A stretch of DNA of 11,663 nucleotides from NCBI GenBank assembly GCA_000818945.1, contig JTFK01001355.1:1-11663 (forward strand), given 5' to 3'. How positions within the stretch are numbered: position 1 is the first letter of the stretch; every line of letters begins with the position of its first letter. This DNA is from Schizochytrium sp. CCTCC M209059. Its lineage: Eukaryota; Sar; Bigyra; Thraustochytrida; Thraustochytriidae. The position numbers and the translations under genes are program-made. The notes under the pieces were generated by a model. That model was given only the letters and a program-made list of their open reading frames with translations, ran no database searches and had not been told where the DNA came from. Below, piece after piece: positions 1 to 7,143 of this stretch.

Positions 1-63
1 AGCAGAGCAGAGCAGAGCAGAGCAGAGCAGAGCAGAGCAGAGCAGAGCAGAGCAGAGCAGAGC
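1..63. repeat. (AGCAG)n pentanucleotide microsatellite
   Basis: Twelve perfect AGCAG units fill positions 1-60 and a partial unit follows. The array touches the left edge, so its true length is unknown. It lies upstream of the tryptophan synthase gene, in DNA that may be promoter or distal leader. No coding function is evident. Confidence 0.95.
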
Positions 64-100
64 TCGAACGAGGCGAAGTCGTGGGTGGGTTGACAGCAAG

Positions 101-170
101 AGCGAGCAAGCAACAGCGAGCACGAGCAAGCAACAGCGAGCACGAGCGAGCAACAGCGAGCACGAGCAAG
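101..170. repeat. 20-bp tandem repeat, about 3.5 copies
   Basis: The unit CAACAGCGAGCACGAGCAAG occurs at 111-130, 131-150 (one A-to-G change) and 151-170. A degenerate half unit precedes it at 101-110. It is GAGC-rich like the neighbouring pentanucleotide array and lies about 220-290 bp before the tryptophan synthase start. Confidence 0.9.
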
Positions 171-206
171 CGAAAAGCCTGGCAGACCAGCAGTGTTGTC
201 TTGCGT

Positions 207-222
207 GAGAGAGAGAGAGAGA
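207..222. repeat. (GA)8 dinucleotide run
   Basis: Eight perfect GA units sit in the purine-rich upstream DNA of the tryptophan synthase gene. GA tracts are common in eukaryotic promoters and leaders, but no specific role can be read here. Confidence 0.85.
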
Positions 223-257
223 GGTTGGGGCGTTGAGAGATAGCTGCGCAATTGGAG

Positions 258-356
258 ATGATACAAAGCGAAGAGCGACCACTGACACCGCGTTTTCACG
301 ACAGCAGCGAGACGCAACGAAAGAAAAGGAAAGGAAAGGTATTCGACAGGTTGTGA
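258..356 (+). promoter_or_regulatory. Possible 32-codon upstream ORF in the tryptophan synthase leader
   Basis: The only ATG in positions 1-386 opens a 32-codon reading frame that ends with TGA at 354-356, 30 nt before the main start. The ATG has G at -3, a usable context. The predicted peptide is basic, with a KKRKGK stretch. If transcription starts upstream of 258, ribosomes would meet this frame first, and it could lower or condition expression of the main ORF. The transcription start is unknown, so this is a candidate only. Confidence 0.3.
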
Positions 357-386
357 AACGAGACTCGAGTAGAACGCAAAGACAAG

Positions 387-1859
387 ATGAGCGGCGAACA
401 AAAGCTCAAGTTTGCCGCCGACCATGTCGAGAACAGGCCCCTTAAGGTGACAAACACGATGCCCGTGTACGATTCCGTCAAGGACCTGAACCCGTACTTT
501 GGAGAGTTCGGAGGCCGCTTCCTGCCGGCCACTTTGGAGGCCGCCCACGAGGATCTCGAGGAGATCTACGTCAAGGCCTCGCAGGACCCCGAGTTCCAGC
601 TCGAGCTCGAGCAGCTTGGCCGTGACTACGTGGGACGCCCCACGCCGCTGTACTTCGCGGAGCGTCTGACAAAGCGCATCGGCGGCGCCCAGATCTGGCT
701 CAAGCGCGAGGACCTTGCGCACACTGGCGCACACAAGATCAACAACGCCCTCGGACAGTGTCTGCTCGCCAAACGCATCGGCAAGGAGCGCATCATTGCA
801 GAGACCGGCGCTGGTCAGCACGGTGTGGCCACCGCGACGGCATGCGCACTACTCAACCTCAAGTGTACCGTGTACATGGGCGAGGAGGACATGCGTCGCC
901 AAGCCCTGAATGTGTTTCGCATGAAGATTCTCGGCGCAAGCGTGATTGGCGTCTCGAGCGGCACCAAGACCCTCAAGGACGCCATCAACGAGGCGATGCG
1001 TGACTGGGTGACCAACGTGCGCACCACGCACTACATTATTGGCTCGGCCATCGGCCCGCACCCGTTTCCCACGATCGTGCGCGACTTTCAGAGTGTGATT
1101 GGCCGCGAGACCCGCGACCAGTCGCTCGCGCAGCTCGGTCGCCTTCCCGACGTGGTCTGTGCCTGCGTCGGTGGCGGCTCGAACGCTATTGGCATGTTCT
1201 ACCCGTTTAAGGACGACAAGGAGGTCGGCATTCTCGGCATTGAGGCCGGTGGCGCCGGTACTGACACCAAGGAGCATTGCGCCACTCTTTCCGCCGGAAC
1301 GCCTGGTGTGCTCCACGGCACGCGCACCTACCTCCTGCAGCACGACGGCCAGATTAGCGAGACGCACTCCATCTCTGCTGGTCTCGACTACCCCGGTGTC
1401 GGTCCTGAGCACTCGCACTTCAAGGCCACTGGCCGCGGCGAGTACATTAGCTGCACTGACAAGGAGGCCATGGAGGGTCTGCAGCTGCTCTCGGAGTCGG
1501 AGGGCATTATCCCAGCGCTCGAGACTTCGCACGCAGTATACGCTGCCTGCGAGCGCGCCAAGACCATGTCTTCCGACAAGGTGATTGTCATTTGCCTTTC
1601 GGGCCGTGGTGACAAGGACATGGAGTCTGTGGCAAAGAACATGGGCGTTGACCTTGGTGTCATGTCCATGCAGGAGATGTCCCTCAAGGAGCTCCGCGAG
1701 AATGGCGGCAGCACCGAGGAGGAGGACAAGTCAAATTTGGACGACGCCAGCTTCAAGGTCGGTTCGCAGTCCTTTGTCACGGAGGATGCTTCGCTTCAGG
1801 GCAAGACCTTCAAGACCATGGACGAGATGGTAGCCTTTGTCAAGTCCACCAAGAACTGA
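387..1859 (+). CDS. trpB: Tryptophan synthase beta chain (EC 4.2.1.20), stand-alone, 490 aa
   Basis: This PLP enzyme joins indole and L-serine to make L-tryptophan, the last step of tryptophan biosynthesis. The PLP lysine is K117 in HTGAHKINN (112-120). E139 in AETGAGQHG matches the catalytic glutamate (Salmonella E109), and GGGSN (262-266) is the PLP phosphate loop. ETSHA (379-383) and SGRGDKD (405-411) complete the core. The spacing from K117 through GGGSN is a constant 30 residues beyond Salmonella TrpB (397 aa), so the N-terminus is about 30 residues longer. The core ends near residue 425, leaving an acidic, Ser-rich tail of about 65 residues. No alpha-subunit domain is fused, unlike fungal TRP5, and no plastid or secretory leader is obvious, so it is probably cytosolic. 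The start at 387 has A at -3; Met25 is a weaker alternative. The ORF has no intron. The alpha subunit is not in this window. Confidence 0.97.
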   Translation: MSGEQKLKFAADHVENRPLKVTNTMPVYDSVKDLNPYFGEFGGRFLPATLEAAHEDLEEIYVKASQDPEFQLELEQLGRDYVGRPTPLYFAERLTKRIGGAQIWLKREDLAHTGAHKINNALGQCLLAKRIGKERIIAETGAGQHGVATATACALLNLKCTVYMGEEDMRRQALNVFRMKILGASVIGVSSGTKTLKDAINEAMRDWVTNVRTTHYIIGSAIGPHPFPTIVRDFQSVIGRETRDQSLAQLGRLPDVVCACVGGGSNAIGMFYPFKDDKEVGILGIEAGGAGTDTKEHCATLSAGTPGVLHGTRTYLLQHDGQISETHSISAGLDYPGVGPEHSHFKATGRGEYISCTDKEAMEGLQLLSESEGIIPALETSHAVYAACERAKTMSSDKVIVICLSGRGDKDMESVAKNMGVDLGVMSMQEMSLKELRENGGSTEEEDKSNLDDASFKVGSQSFVTEDASLQGKTFKTMDEMVAFVKSTKN

Positions 1860-1905
1860 GTTAGCCAGATAGACTGCCTTGCTCCTTTGAGCATGCGCTA
1901 AAATG

Positions 1906-1966
1906 TTCTCTCCCCTCCCTCCTCTCTCCATCCTCCCATCTCTCTCCCCCTTTTCTTCTTCTTTTT
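1906..1966 (+). other. Pyrimidine-rich tract in the 3' flank of tryptophan synthase
   Basis: Sixty-one nt contain only two purines (A at 1930 and 1938), starting 47 nt after the stop codon. It is probably part of the 3' UTR or the 3'-end processing region. A shorter tract lies 32 nt after the INO1 stop. Confidence 0.6.
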
Positions 1967-2009
1967 ATAATTCTCTCAAAAATGCTCTGATCATTTCTGC
2001 AGTCCATGT

Positions 2010-2039
2010 ATAGTAGACCTAGGCCTAGTAGCCTACTAT
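2010..2039. repeat. 30-bp imperfect palindrome with CTAGGCCTAG core
   Basis: The outer arms ATAGTAG (2010-2016) and CTACTAT (2033-2039) are exact reverse complements. They enclose the perfect 10-bp palindrome CTAGGCCTAG (2019-2028). The element lies about 150 nt after the tryptophan synthase stop. Related TAGGCCT elements occur at 5229-5246 and 6679-6686. It could be a transcript-end hairpin or a protein-binding site. Confidence 0.6.
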
Positions 2040-2623
2040 CATAACTTTTGTCTTGATCTTCTAGGCCAAGCGGCGATGAGCTCTCGCGCCTCCTTCCTCC
2101 GTGGCCGATGACGCCCCTTCTCCAGTCTCTCCCCCTCCCTCCAAAGATCACCGCGAATATGATCGCCTCTCGCGACACCCGACCGAGCGCGGCGCACAGC
2201 ACAGCAAAGGAGCACGAAAGCAACTTGCACCTTGGAGGTGACGACGACGTCGTGGCGCCGCGGCCGCGTAAGACTGGCGAGGCGAGCTCAGGCTCCGCTA
2301 TAGCTGCGTCATGCTGTTCTACTAGTATTATTCTACCCTATACGCCGTTCTGCACGAGGCGTGGCTGCCAGGTGGTAAAGTCCTGCTCCAGTAAGTACGA
2401 CTGTACGCCGGGTCGCCTTTGTGCGTGGCTGGCTGGCTGACTGAGAGTGAGCGTCTGGGCCTGGCCACGATCGAGCGCACGAGCGAGCGGCCGGCCGGCC
2501 GGCGGCCAGAAGTCGAGGAGTGAGTGATCGCGTGGCAAGCAGCTGCTCGCCATCGTGAGGGATGGCATTCATGACGACGGCTTCGGAAGGGACGATGCTC
2601 GCCTTGGCCAGCTTGCAGTGGTG

Positions 2624-2722
2624 AATAAATGAACGAATGACAGTGAATGAATGAATGAATGAATGACAGTGAATGAATGAATGAATGAATGAATGAGTGA
2701 GTGAGTGAGTGACAGTGAATGA
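2624..2722. repeat. Interrupted (GAAT)n/(GTGA)n tetranucleotide array
   Basis: About 100 bp of GAAT units are broken three times by GACAGTGAATGA segments, with a block of GTGA units near 2694-2712. Two consecutive 26-nt blocks begin with CAGTGAATGA, at 2641 and 2667, so there is a higher-order period. The array is expected to vary in length between strains. It lies 340-440 bp upstream of the INO1 start. Confidence 0.9.
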
Positions 2723-3065
2723 GCCGTGGTACGTAATACAGCCTTGGGAATAGATAGATGCTACACTCACTGACTGTGAGAAAGTATAGCACTACGTGCT
2801 CGGGTCAGCCAGCCCAGACCAGCGGAGCGCGCAAAGCCGCAGCGAAAGCCCGCGCAAGCACGGCCGGAGGCGAGTCTCGCTGGCGGTCTGCGTCGCGTCG
2901 AGTCGGAGAGCCTCGCGTTGCCTCGCATCGCGTTGACTTGCATCGCAAGGCAAGGCGAGGGAGTTGTGGACGGACGCGAGAAGAGCCGAAAAAGCTCGCG
3001 ACCGGGTGGACGCGACGCAGCAGCAGCGCGGCGGGTAGCAGCGGGCGGACGAGCAGCCAGCGAAG

Positions 3066-4640
3066 ATGTCGTACGAATTCGTGGATTGCAAGGCGGACCT
3101 GCTGGAGGTAGACTCGCCCAATGTGCAGTACACAGAGGAGGAGATCGCCAGCACGTACTCGTACGCGAGCACGAATGTGACCGTGGATCGCGCCTCGGGT
3201 AAGATCAAGGCCGCGCCGCAGCAAAAGGAGGTCCAGTTCAGGACGCAGCGCAAGGTCGGCAAGGTCGGCGCCATGATCGTCGGCCTCGGTGGCAACAACG
3301 GATCCACTCTGATCGCTGGCATCATGGCCAACAAGCTGGGCCTCGAGTGGCGCACCAAGGAGGGCGTGCAGAAGCCAAACTACTACGGAAGCGTGACAAT
3401 GGCGTCGACGATCCGTCTCGGCACGGACGAGAGCGGCAACGACATCTTTGTCCCGTTCAACTCGCTCGTCCCCATGGTTCACCCGAACGACCTCGTCATT
3501 GGCGGATGGGACATTTCCAAGATGAACCTTGGCGATGCCATGCGCCGCGCAAAGGTGCTCGACGTCAGCCTCCAGGACCAGCTGTACCCGCATATGAAGG
3601 ACATTGTCCCGCTCCCCTCGCTCTACTTTCCCGATTTTATCGCCGCAAACCAGTCGGATCGCGCCGACAACGTTCTCACGGGCAGCAAGCAGGAGCAGCT
3701 CGAGCAGATCAAGGCCGACATTGAGGCCTTCAAGAAGGACAATGACCTCGACAAGGTCATTGTGCTGTGGTCGGCCAACACTGAGCGCTTCTCGGAGATC
3801 CAGGAGGGTGTCAACGACTCGATGAGCAACTTGATGCAGGCCATCGAGGAGGACGAGGAGGAAATTTCGCCCTCGACTCTCTTTGCCGTCGCTGCCATCG
3901 AAACCGGCTCTGCGTACATTAATGGTTCGCCGCAGAACACTTTTGTCCCCGGCGTGATTGAGCTTGCCCAGGAGCGCAACGTGTACATTGGCGGCGACGA
4001 CTTCAAGTCTGGCCAGACCAAGTTCAAGAGCGCTCTCGTGGACTTTCTCGTGAGCGCCGGCATTGCGCCCCGATCCATCGTTTCCTACAATCACTTGGGC
4101 AACAACGATGGCAAGAACCTCAGCGCCCCCAAGCAGTTCCGCAGCAAGGAGATCTCCAAGTCAAACGTCGTAGACGACATGGTCCAGTCGAACGGCATCC
4201 TCTACAAGCCGGGCGAGCACCCTGACCATTGTGTGGTCATCAAGTACGTTCCGTACGTGGGCGACTCGAAGCGCGCCATGGACGAGTACACGTGCGAGAT
4301 CTTTATGGCAGGCAAGCAGACCATTGTTTCGCACAACACGTGCGAGGACTCGTTGCTTGCGACACCGCTCATTTTGGACCTTGTCATTGTTACGGAGCTT
4401 TTGCAGCGCGTCACCTTCAAGGTTGATGGCGAGGCTGACCACCACGGCTTTCACAGCGTGCTTTCACTGCTCTCATACATGCTCAAAGCACCGCTCACGC
4501 CGCCGGGCACGCCCGTGGTTAACTCGCTCTTTACGCAGCGCGAGGCCATCGTCAACTTCCTTCGGGCCTTTGTTGGTCTTCCTCCTGAGTCGCACATGAG
4601 CCTTGACCATCGCATGGGCGCGGCGTCTGCGTCCTCATGA
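3066..4640 (+). CDS. INO1: Myo-inositol-3-phosphate synthase (EC 5.5.1.4), 524 aa
   Basis: This NAD-dependent enzyme converts glucose 6-phosphate to 1D-myo-inositol 3-phosphate, the committed step of inositol synthesis that feeds phosphatidylinositol and inositol phosphates. It is normally cytosolic. The Rossmann NAD loop is GLGGNNGST (73-81). Family signatures follow: LWSANTERF (234-242), NGSPQNTFVPG (286-296), SYNHLGNNDG (340-349), KEISKS (361-366), DSKRAMDEY (400-408) and LKAPLTPPG (473-481). Aligned from memory to yeast Ino1, catalytic residues K369, K373, K412, D438 and K489 correspond to K361, K365, K402, D428 and K474, all present. Length matches the family (yeast 533 aa). The start has A at -3 and follows 305 nt without ATG. 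The ORF is continuous with no intron. Residues 261-266 are an acidic run (EEDEEE). The short Ser/Ala-rich C-terminus is unremarkable. Regulation cannot be read from the upstream DNA. Confidence 0.98.
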   Translation: MSYEFVDCKADLLEVDSPNVQYTEEEIASTYSYASTNVTVDRASGKIKAAPQQKEVQFRTQRKVGKVGAMIVGLGGNNGSTLIAGIMANKLGLEWRTKEGVQKPNYYGSVTMASTIRLGTDESGNDIFVPFNSLVPMVHPNDLVIGGWDISKMNLGDAMRRAKVLDVSLQDQLYPHMKDIVPLPSLYFPDFIAANQSDRADNVLTGSKQEQLEQIKADIEAFKKDNDLDKVIVLWSANTERFSEIQEGVNDSMSNLMQAIEEDEEEISPSTLFAVAAIETGSAYINGSPQNTFVPGVIELAQERNVYIGGDDFKSGQTKFKSALVDFLVSAGIAPRSIVSYNHLGNNDGKNLSAPKQFRSKEISKSNVVDDMVQSNGILYKPGEHPDHCVVIKYVPYVGDSKRAMDEYTCEIFMAGKQTIVSHNTCEDSLLATPLILDLVIVTELLQRVTFKVDGEADHHGFHSVLSLLSYMLKAPLTPPGTPVVNSLFTQREAIVNFLRAFVGLPPESHMSLDHRMGAASASS

Positions 4641-4671
4641 ACGAGCTCGTAACTAGGTACAGCAAACATGA

Positions 4672-4694
4672 CTTTTTCCTTCCTCCCTTCTTTT
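4672..4694 (+). other. Pyrimidine tract in the 3' flank of INO1
   Basis: Twenty-three consecutive pyrimidines begin 32 nt after the INO1 stop. They are placed like the longer tract after tryptophan synthase and probably lie in the 3' UTR or at the RNA 3' end. Confidence 0.55.
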
Positions 4695-5195
4695 GCACGC
4701 AATAGACAGCAGTTTTTGAGCTGTTTGTTCGTTTATTATTTGGGCGGCCAACGGTTTCGTAGCATCGCTAGTAGCAAGTTTATTATTCTCTTGATTCCAC
4801 GCTCATTTGACGCACATACGCACATGGTTTGGATTTGAATGACCCCAGTTTTCCGGCGCTCATCCAGTTATTCATTAGCCGCTTTTCGGTTTGAACACCC
4901 GGGCAGAGTCACGTGGTCTTGTTCTTCCTGCGCTTGAGTTGGGCTGCACTGCACGAAGTTTGATTGCACTCTTCATGAACTTCATCTTTAGGAGTGCAGC
5001 GGATTCGGACGTCAGTCAGCGCGATTTTGCCCAAGGCAGGGAGTCTGTCTGTCTGTGTTAAATTTTATTCACAGTCTTCTGACAGTCGCAGAAAGCTTGG
5101 TGGCTTCCTTTAGAAATGCCTTGCGCAGAGAACCGCACTGTGTGACTGCAACCTCGCGGATTGGGACCGACTGCGGTGGCGACCTCGCGCACCAC

Positions 5196-5247
5196 GGCCT
5201 AGATAGGCTTTAGGACTAAGATAGGCTCTAGGCCTGGGCTAGGCCTC
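5196..5247. repeat. Cluster of TAGGCC/TAGGCT motifs
   Basis: Within about 50 bp there are GGCCTAG, TAGGCT (twice), TAGGAC, CTAAG and two copies of CTAGGCCT (TAGGCCT at 5229-5235 and 5240-5246). The half-sites face both ways, so several hairpins are possible. It lies 550 nt after INO1 and 950 nt before the orphan ORF. The same core occurs at 2020-2026 and 6679-6685. Confidence 0.55.
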
Positions 5248-5276
5248 TTCATGCGTCTGGCCGGTGTGTACAGCGC

Positions 5277-5318
5277 GCAGACCGACGGACCTTACCCGCA
5301 GACCGACGGACCTTATCC
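5277..5318. repeat. 21-bp tandem duplication
   Basis: GCAGACCGACGGACCTTACCC at 5277-5297 is followed directly by a copy at 5298-5318 with one C-to-T difference. The near identity suggests a recent duplication or a constrained site pair. It sits just before the 5322-5342 hairpin. Confidence 0.9.
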
Positions 5319-5321
5319 GAG

Positions 5322-5342
5322 CTCCTAGATATGTCCTAGGAG
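5322..5342. other. Perfect 7-bp-stem hairpin
   Basis: CTCCTAG (5322-5328) and CTAGGAG (5336-5342) are exact reverse complements around a 7-nt spacer. It lies 4 bp after the 21-bp duplication and shares the CTAG core of the nearby TAGGCCT motifs. It could be a transcript-end hairpin or a dimeric protein site; chance is not excluded. Confidence 0.45.
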
Positions 5343-5501
5343 GGGCTATTGCTTTCTTTCAGTCTTTTGCGGTGTGGGGGCACGTTGTAAGTGAAAAAGG
5401 TTGAAGAACGGCCCGGTCCTCGCGCTCGGCATCCAGATCAGGAGCGCGCAGTGACGCGCAGCGCAGACCCGACCCCGAGACACGCGCGAGCAGCGAGCAT
5501 G

Positions 5502-6197
5502 CGCCCGCACGAGGAGCGCGTGTGGTCAGAGAACTGAGTCCGCGCAGTCTGGGCGAGGCCGCGTAAAGTCGAGGCAGGGACGGAGCGAGTGCGTGCCGCG
5601 CTCCTCAGCTGGGCCGCGAGTGGCAGCAGAAACGAGGCGGAGAAGGCCGAGCGAATCGAGGGAGAAAGAAGGCCTGGAAGAAAGACGCAGCAAAGGAGCT
5701 GACCGAACTCGCACCCGACCGTAAGGCCTGCCAAAACGACGCAGAACCATAACCAGAGAGCCAAGCGCCCAGAGCCCAGAGCCCCAGAGCCGAGACTACC
5801 CTGACACCGGCGCCGGTGCTCGTCTGCGCGCAGGTCTGGTCTGCCAGCGAGCTGCGCCATCCGCTGCTGCGAGCGTGCTGCCGCGCGCCAGTCTTCGCGA
5901 GCGCGCGCGGAGTTCGTGACGAGGGTCGGCCGACATCGATCGATCGCCAGCCTGATCTGTCTCACATCCTGGCCAGCAAAGCAAAACTTTCAGGACCACG
6001 AGGTCCGAACAGCGCCTTCGGATCGAGCAGCGACGCGAGTGCTGTGGCGGCGAAGGCGCGAGCGCGCGCAAGAGCGAGCTGGCCGCCTCGGCCGCCCAAG
6101 GCAGGAGCCGCGGCCCCCAGGTTTCGTGAAAGTTGGCCGCGCAGGTGTGCGAGGATTTTTCCACGTTCTCACGACTTTCCCATTCAACGTTCTCAAG
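5502..6197 (+). promoter_or_regulatory. ATG-free GC-rich region, probable promoter and 5' leader of the orphan gene
   Basis: By direct reading, no ATG occurs on the + strand from 5502 to 6197 (696 nt), while the reverse triplet CAT occurs five times. Strand-specific loss of ATG is what selection against upstream starts would leave in a transcribed leader. The sequence is GC-rich with GAGCGAG-like words, as in the other leaders here. No TATA box was seen. Long open frames on both strands look like composition artefacts. Confidence 0.45.
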
Positions 6198-6581
6198 ATG
6201 TCCCTCTTGAACCCGAGGCAGCATCCGGCCAACCCGTCCAGGGAGGGCGGCGCCACAGAAGGCCTACCGCAACGGCCGGGGGTGGCTGGGGATGCAGCAG
6301 CACTAGACGTGAGCGCCTGGGAAAGTGCCGGGACTGCTTGCCAGCCTCTGGCTGAGCCCGATGGGAATACCTTGATGGCAAGCGCAGGAAGCTTGGATGA
6401 TTACATGGCGTTGAAGAAGCAAGTGGGTGTGCTTGAAGCCTCGTATGATTCGGGCTCTGGCGTGGTCGCGTCAAGCAATAGCTTGATTACCATCTCAAGC
6501 ACTTCTATCGCGGATACTGAGCTCAGTTTCATCTCTGCCGTGATCGAAAGCCTCTCGGAGACTGATGACTGTCTGAAGTGA
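6198..6581 (+). CDS. Orphan 127-residue protein, function unknown
   Basis: I do not recognise this protein. The first in-frame ATG is 6198, in the context AAG-ATG-TCC with A at -3, close to the other starts here. It follows 696 nt without ATG. Residues 1-60 are Pro/Gly/Ala-rich and probably disordered. Residues 65-75 (SLDDYMALKKQ) may be a short helix. Residues 85-127 are Ser/Thr-rich with hydrophobic patches (SLITISSTSIA, LSFISAVIESL) and end DDCLK. There is no signal peptide, clear membrane helix or catalytic motif. Codon choice is less GC-biased at third positions than in the neighbours, so it may be fast-evolving, weakly expressed or not coding. AATAAA lies one base after the TGA stop. 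The stop overlaps GTGAGA (6578-6583), a possible splice donor, so this could be the first exon of a longer gene, but no convincing second exon is visible before 7350. Confidence 0.45.
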   Translation: MSLLNPRQHPANPSREGGATEGLPQRPGVAGDAAALDVSAWESAGTACQPLAEPDGNTLMASAGSLDDYMALKKQVGVLEASYDSGSGVVASSNSLITISSTSIADTELSFISAVIESLSETDDCLK

Positions 6582-6582
6582 G

Positions 6583-6588
6583 AATAAA
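6583..6588 (+). terminator. AATAAA polyadenylation signal after the orphan ORF
   Basis: A canonical hexamer begins two nt after the last base of the TGA stop. If used, the 3' UTR would be only some tens of nt. A second AATAAA at 6874-6879 could serve a longer transcript. Confidence 0.4.
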
Positions 6589-6678
6589 GGGAGATGGGGA
6601 AATCAAGCATCAGAGTTTTGTGCTGCGCGCTTAAACGTGCGCGCTCGCACACCTTTTGTTTTTATCAAAGGCTTAAGA

Positions 6679-6686
6679 TAGGCCTA
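6679..6686. repeat. TAGGCCTA palindrome
   Basis: This perfect 8-bp palindrome lies within AGGCTTAAGATAGGCCTAAG, where outer CTTA and TAAG also pair. It is about 100 nt after the orphan ORF stop and belongs to the motif family at 2010-2039 and 5196-5247. Confidence 0.5.
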
Positions 6687-6873
6687 AGACGATCTGCGTC
6701 GCGTCGATGACTGTCACAATGAATTATTTGGTGCATGCGTCGCGCTTCAAGTTGTCATAATAACAAAAAAGAAAGATTCACAGTCAATCTTCAAGTTGTA
6801 AAGTAAGGCTTTGCCAGCCAATCCTGTCTTCCTAAGCGACCCTGCAGGGCAAGTTTGGGCTCATTGGGCTTAC

Positions 6874-6879
6874 AATAAA
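6874..6879 (+). terminator. Second AATAAA signal, orphan transcript
   Basis: This canonical hexamer lies 293 nt after the orphan ORF stop. It is a candidate distal polyadenylation signal; a chance match is possible in this A/T-richer spacer. Confidence 0.25.
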
Positions 6880-7143
6880 ACTCGTTCCCTTCAACGCACC
6901 CCTCGACCTTGGCACTGACCCCACCCAGTCCTTTAATGGGCATCAATTTCTTTGCACAAACGCGAAAAGATCCTCGGCGTTGTACTATAGGTCCAGAAAA
7001 CTATGGGGAAACTCGGACAGTCAGGGCAAGAAAGATGAGGACCGAAAAGAAAAAAAGAAAGCAAGACATCGAGCCTTGAGACGAGAGGAAGAGAGAGAAG
7101 AGATAAGTAGATGATGAGGATCATAGTCCTTTCAGTCTATTGC

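Larger units (their letters stand above)
1860..3065. other. Spacer between tryptophan synthase and INO1 genes
   Basis: This 1.2 kb stretch shows no convincing gene. After the stop come a pyrimidine tract (1906-1966) and a TAGGCCT palindrome (2010-2039). The 10-bp palindrome ACGACGTCGT (2244-2253) contains a GACGTC core that resembles bZIP sites. A GGCC-rich palindromic run lies near 2489-2503, and a tetranucleotide array spans 2624-2722. From 2761 to 3065 the + strand has no ATG, although CAT occurs twice, which fits the INO1 5' leader. No canonical AATAAA lies within several hundred nt of the tryptophan synthase stop. I saw no yeast-style inositol-responsive element (CATGTGAAAT) before INO1. 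Confidence 0.6.
4641..5501. other. INO1 3' flank and spacer without a recognisable gene
   Basis: I see no convincing coding region. The stretch is less GC-rich than the genes and holds a 23-nt pyrimidine run (4672-4694). GTTTATTATT is repeated at 4731-4740 and 4778-4787. A CACGTG hexamer lies at 4910-4915. A weak inverted repeat pairs TGCACTC (4965-4971) with GAGTGCA (4992-4998), and TCTG units lie near 5044-5055. A TAGGCCT cluster, a 21-bp duplication and a hairpin are listed separately. No AATAAA was seen near the INO1 stop, so its 3' end is undefined. Confidence 0.6.

Noticed and set aside
1..170. Possible CRISPR or telomere-like array
   Set aside because: The AGCAG and 20-bp units are simple direct tandem repeats without unique spacers or a telomeric unit, and the flanking genes are eukaryotic.
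2328..2792. Minus-strand frames encoding His-Ser-Phe-Ile repeats
   Set aside because: The repeats are translations of the GAAT microsatellite, not a protein gene.
2805..4094. 429-codon open frame antisense to INO1
   Set aside because: It mirrors the INO1 coding frame and runs into its leader. It has no recognisable domains and fits the same codon-bias artefact.
4910..4915. CACGTG E-box near INO1
   Set aside because: It lies downstream of INO1, about 1.3 kb before the next ORF. A 6-bp match is expected by chance, so no link to inositol control is supported.
4965..4998. 7-bp inverted repeat TGCACTC/GAGTGCA with 20-nt loop
   Set aside because: The stem is short and the loop long, with no conserved context; chance is likely in a spacer of this length.
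5438..5965. 175-codon minus-strand frame in the spacer before the orphan ORF
   Set aside because: Its product is low-complexity Arg/Ala/Leu/Ser sequence in very GC-rich DNA, with no motif and no supporting context. Overlapping frames in the same DNA are equally open.
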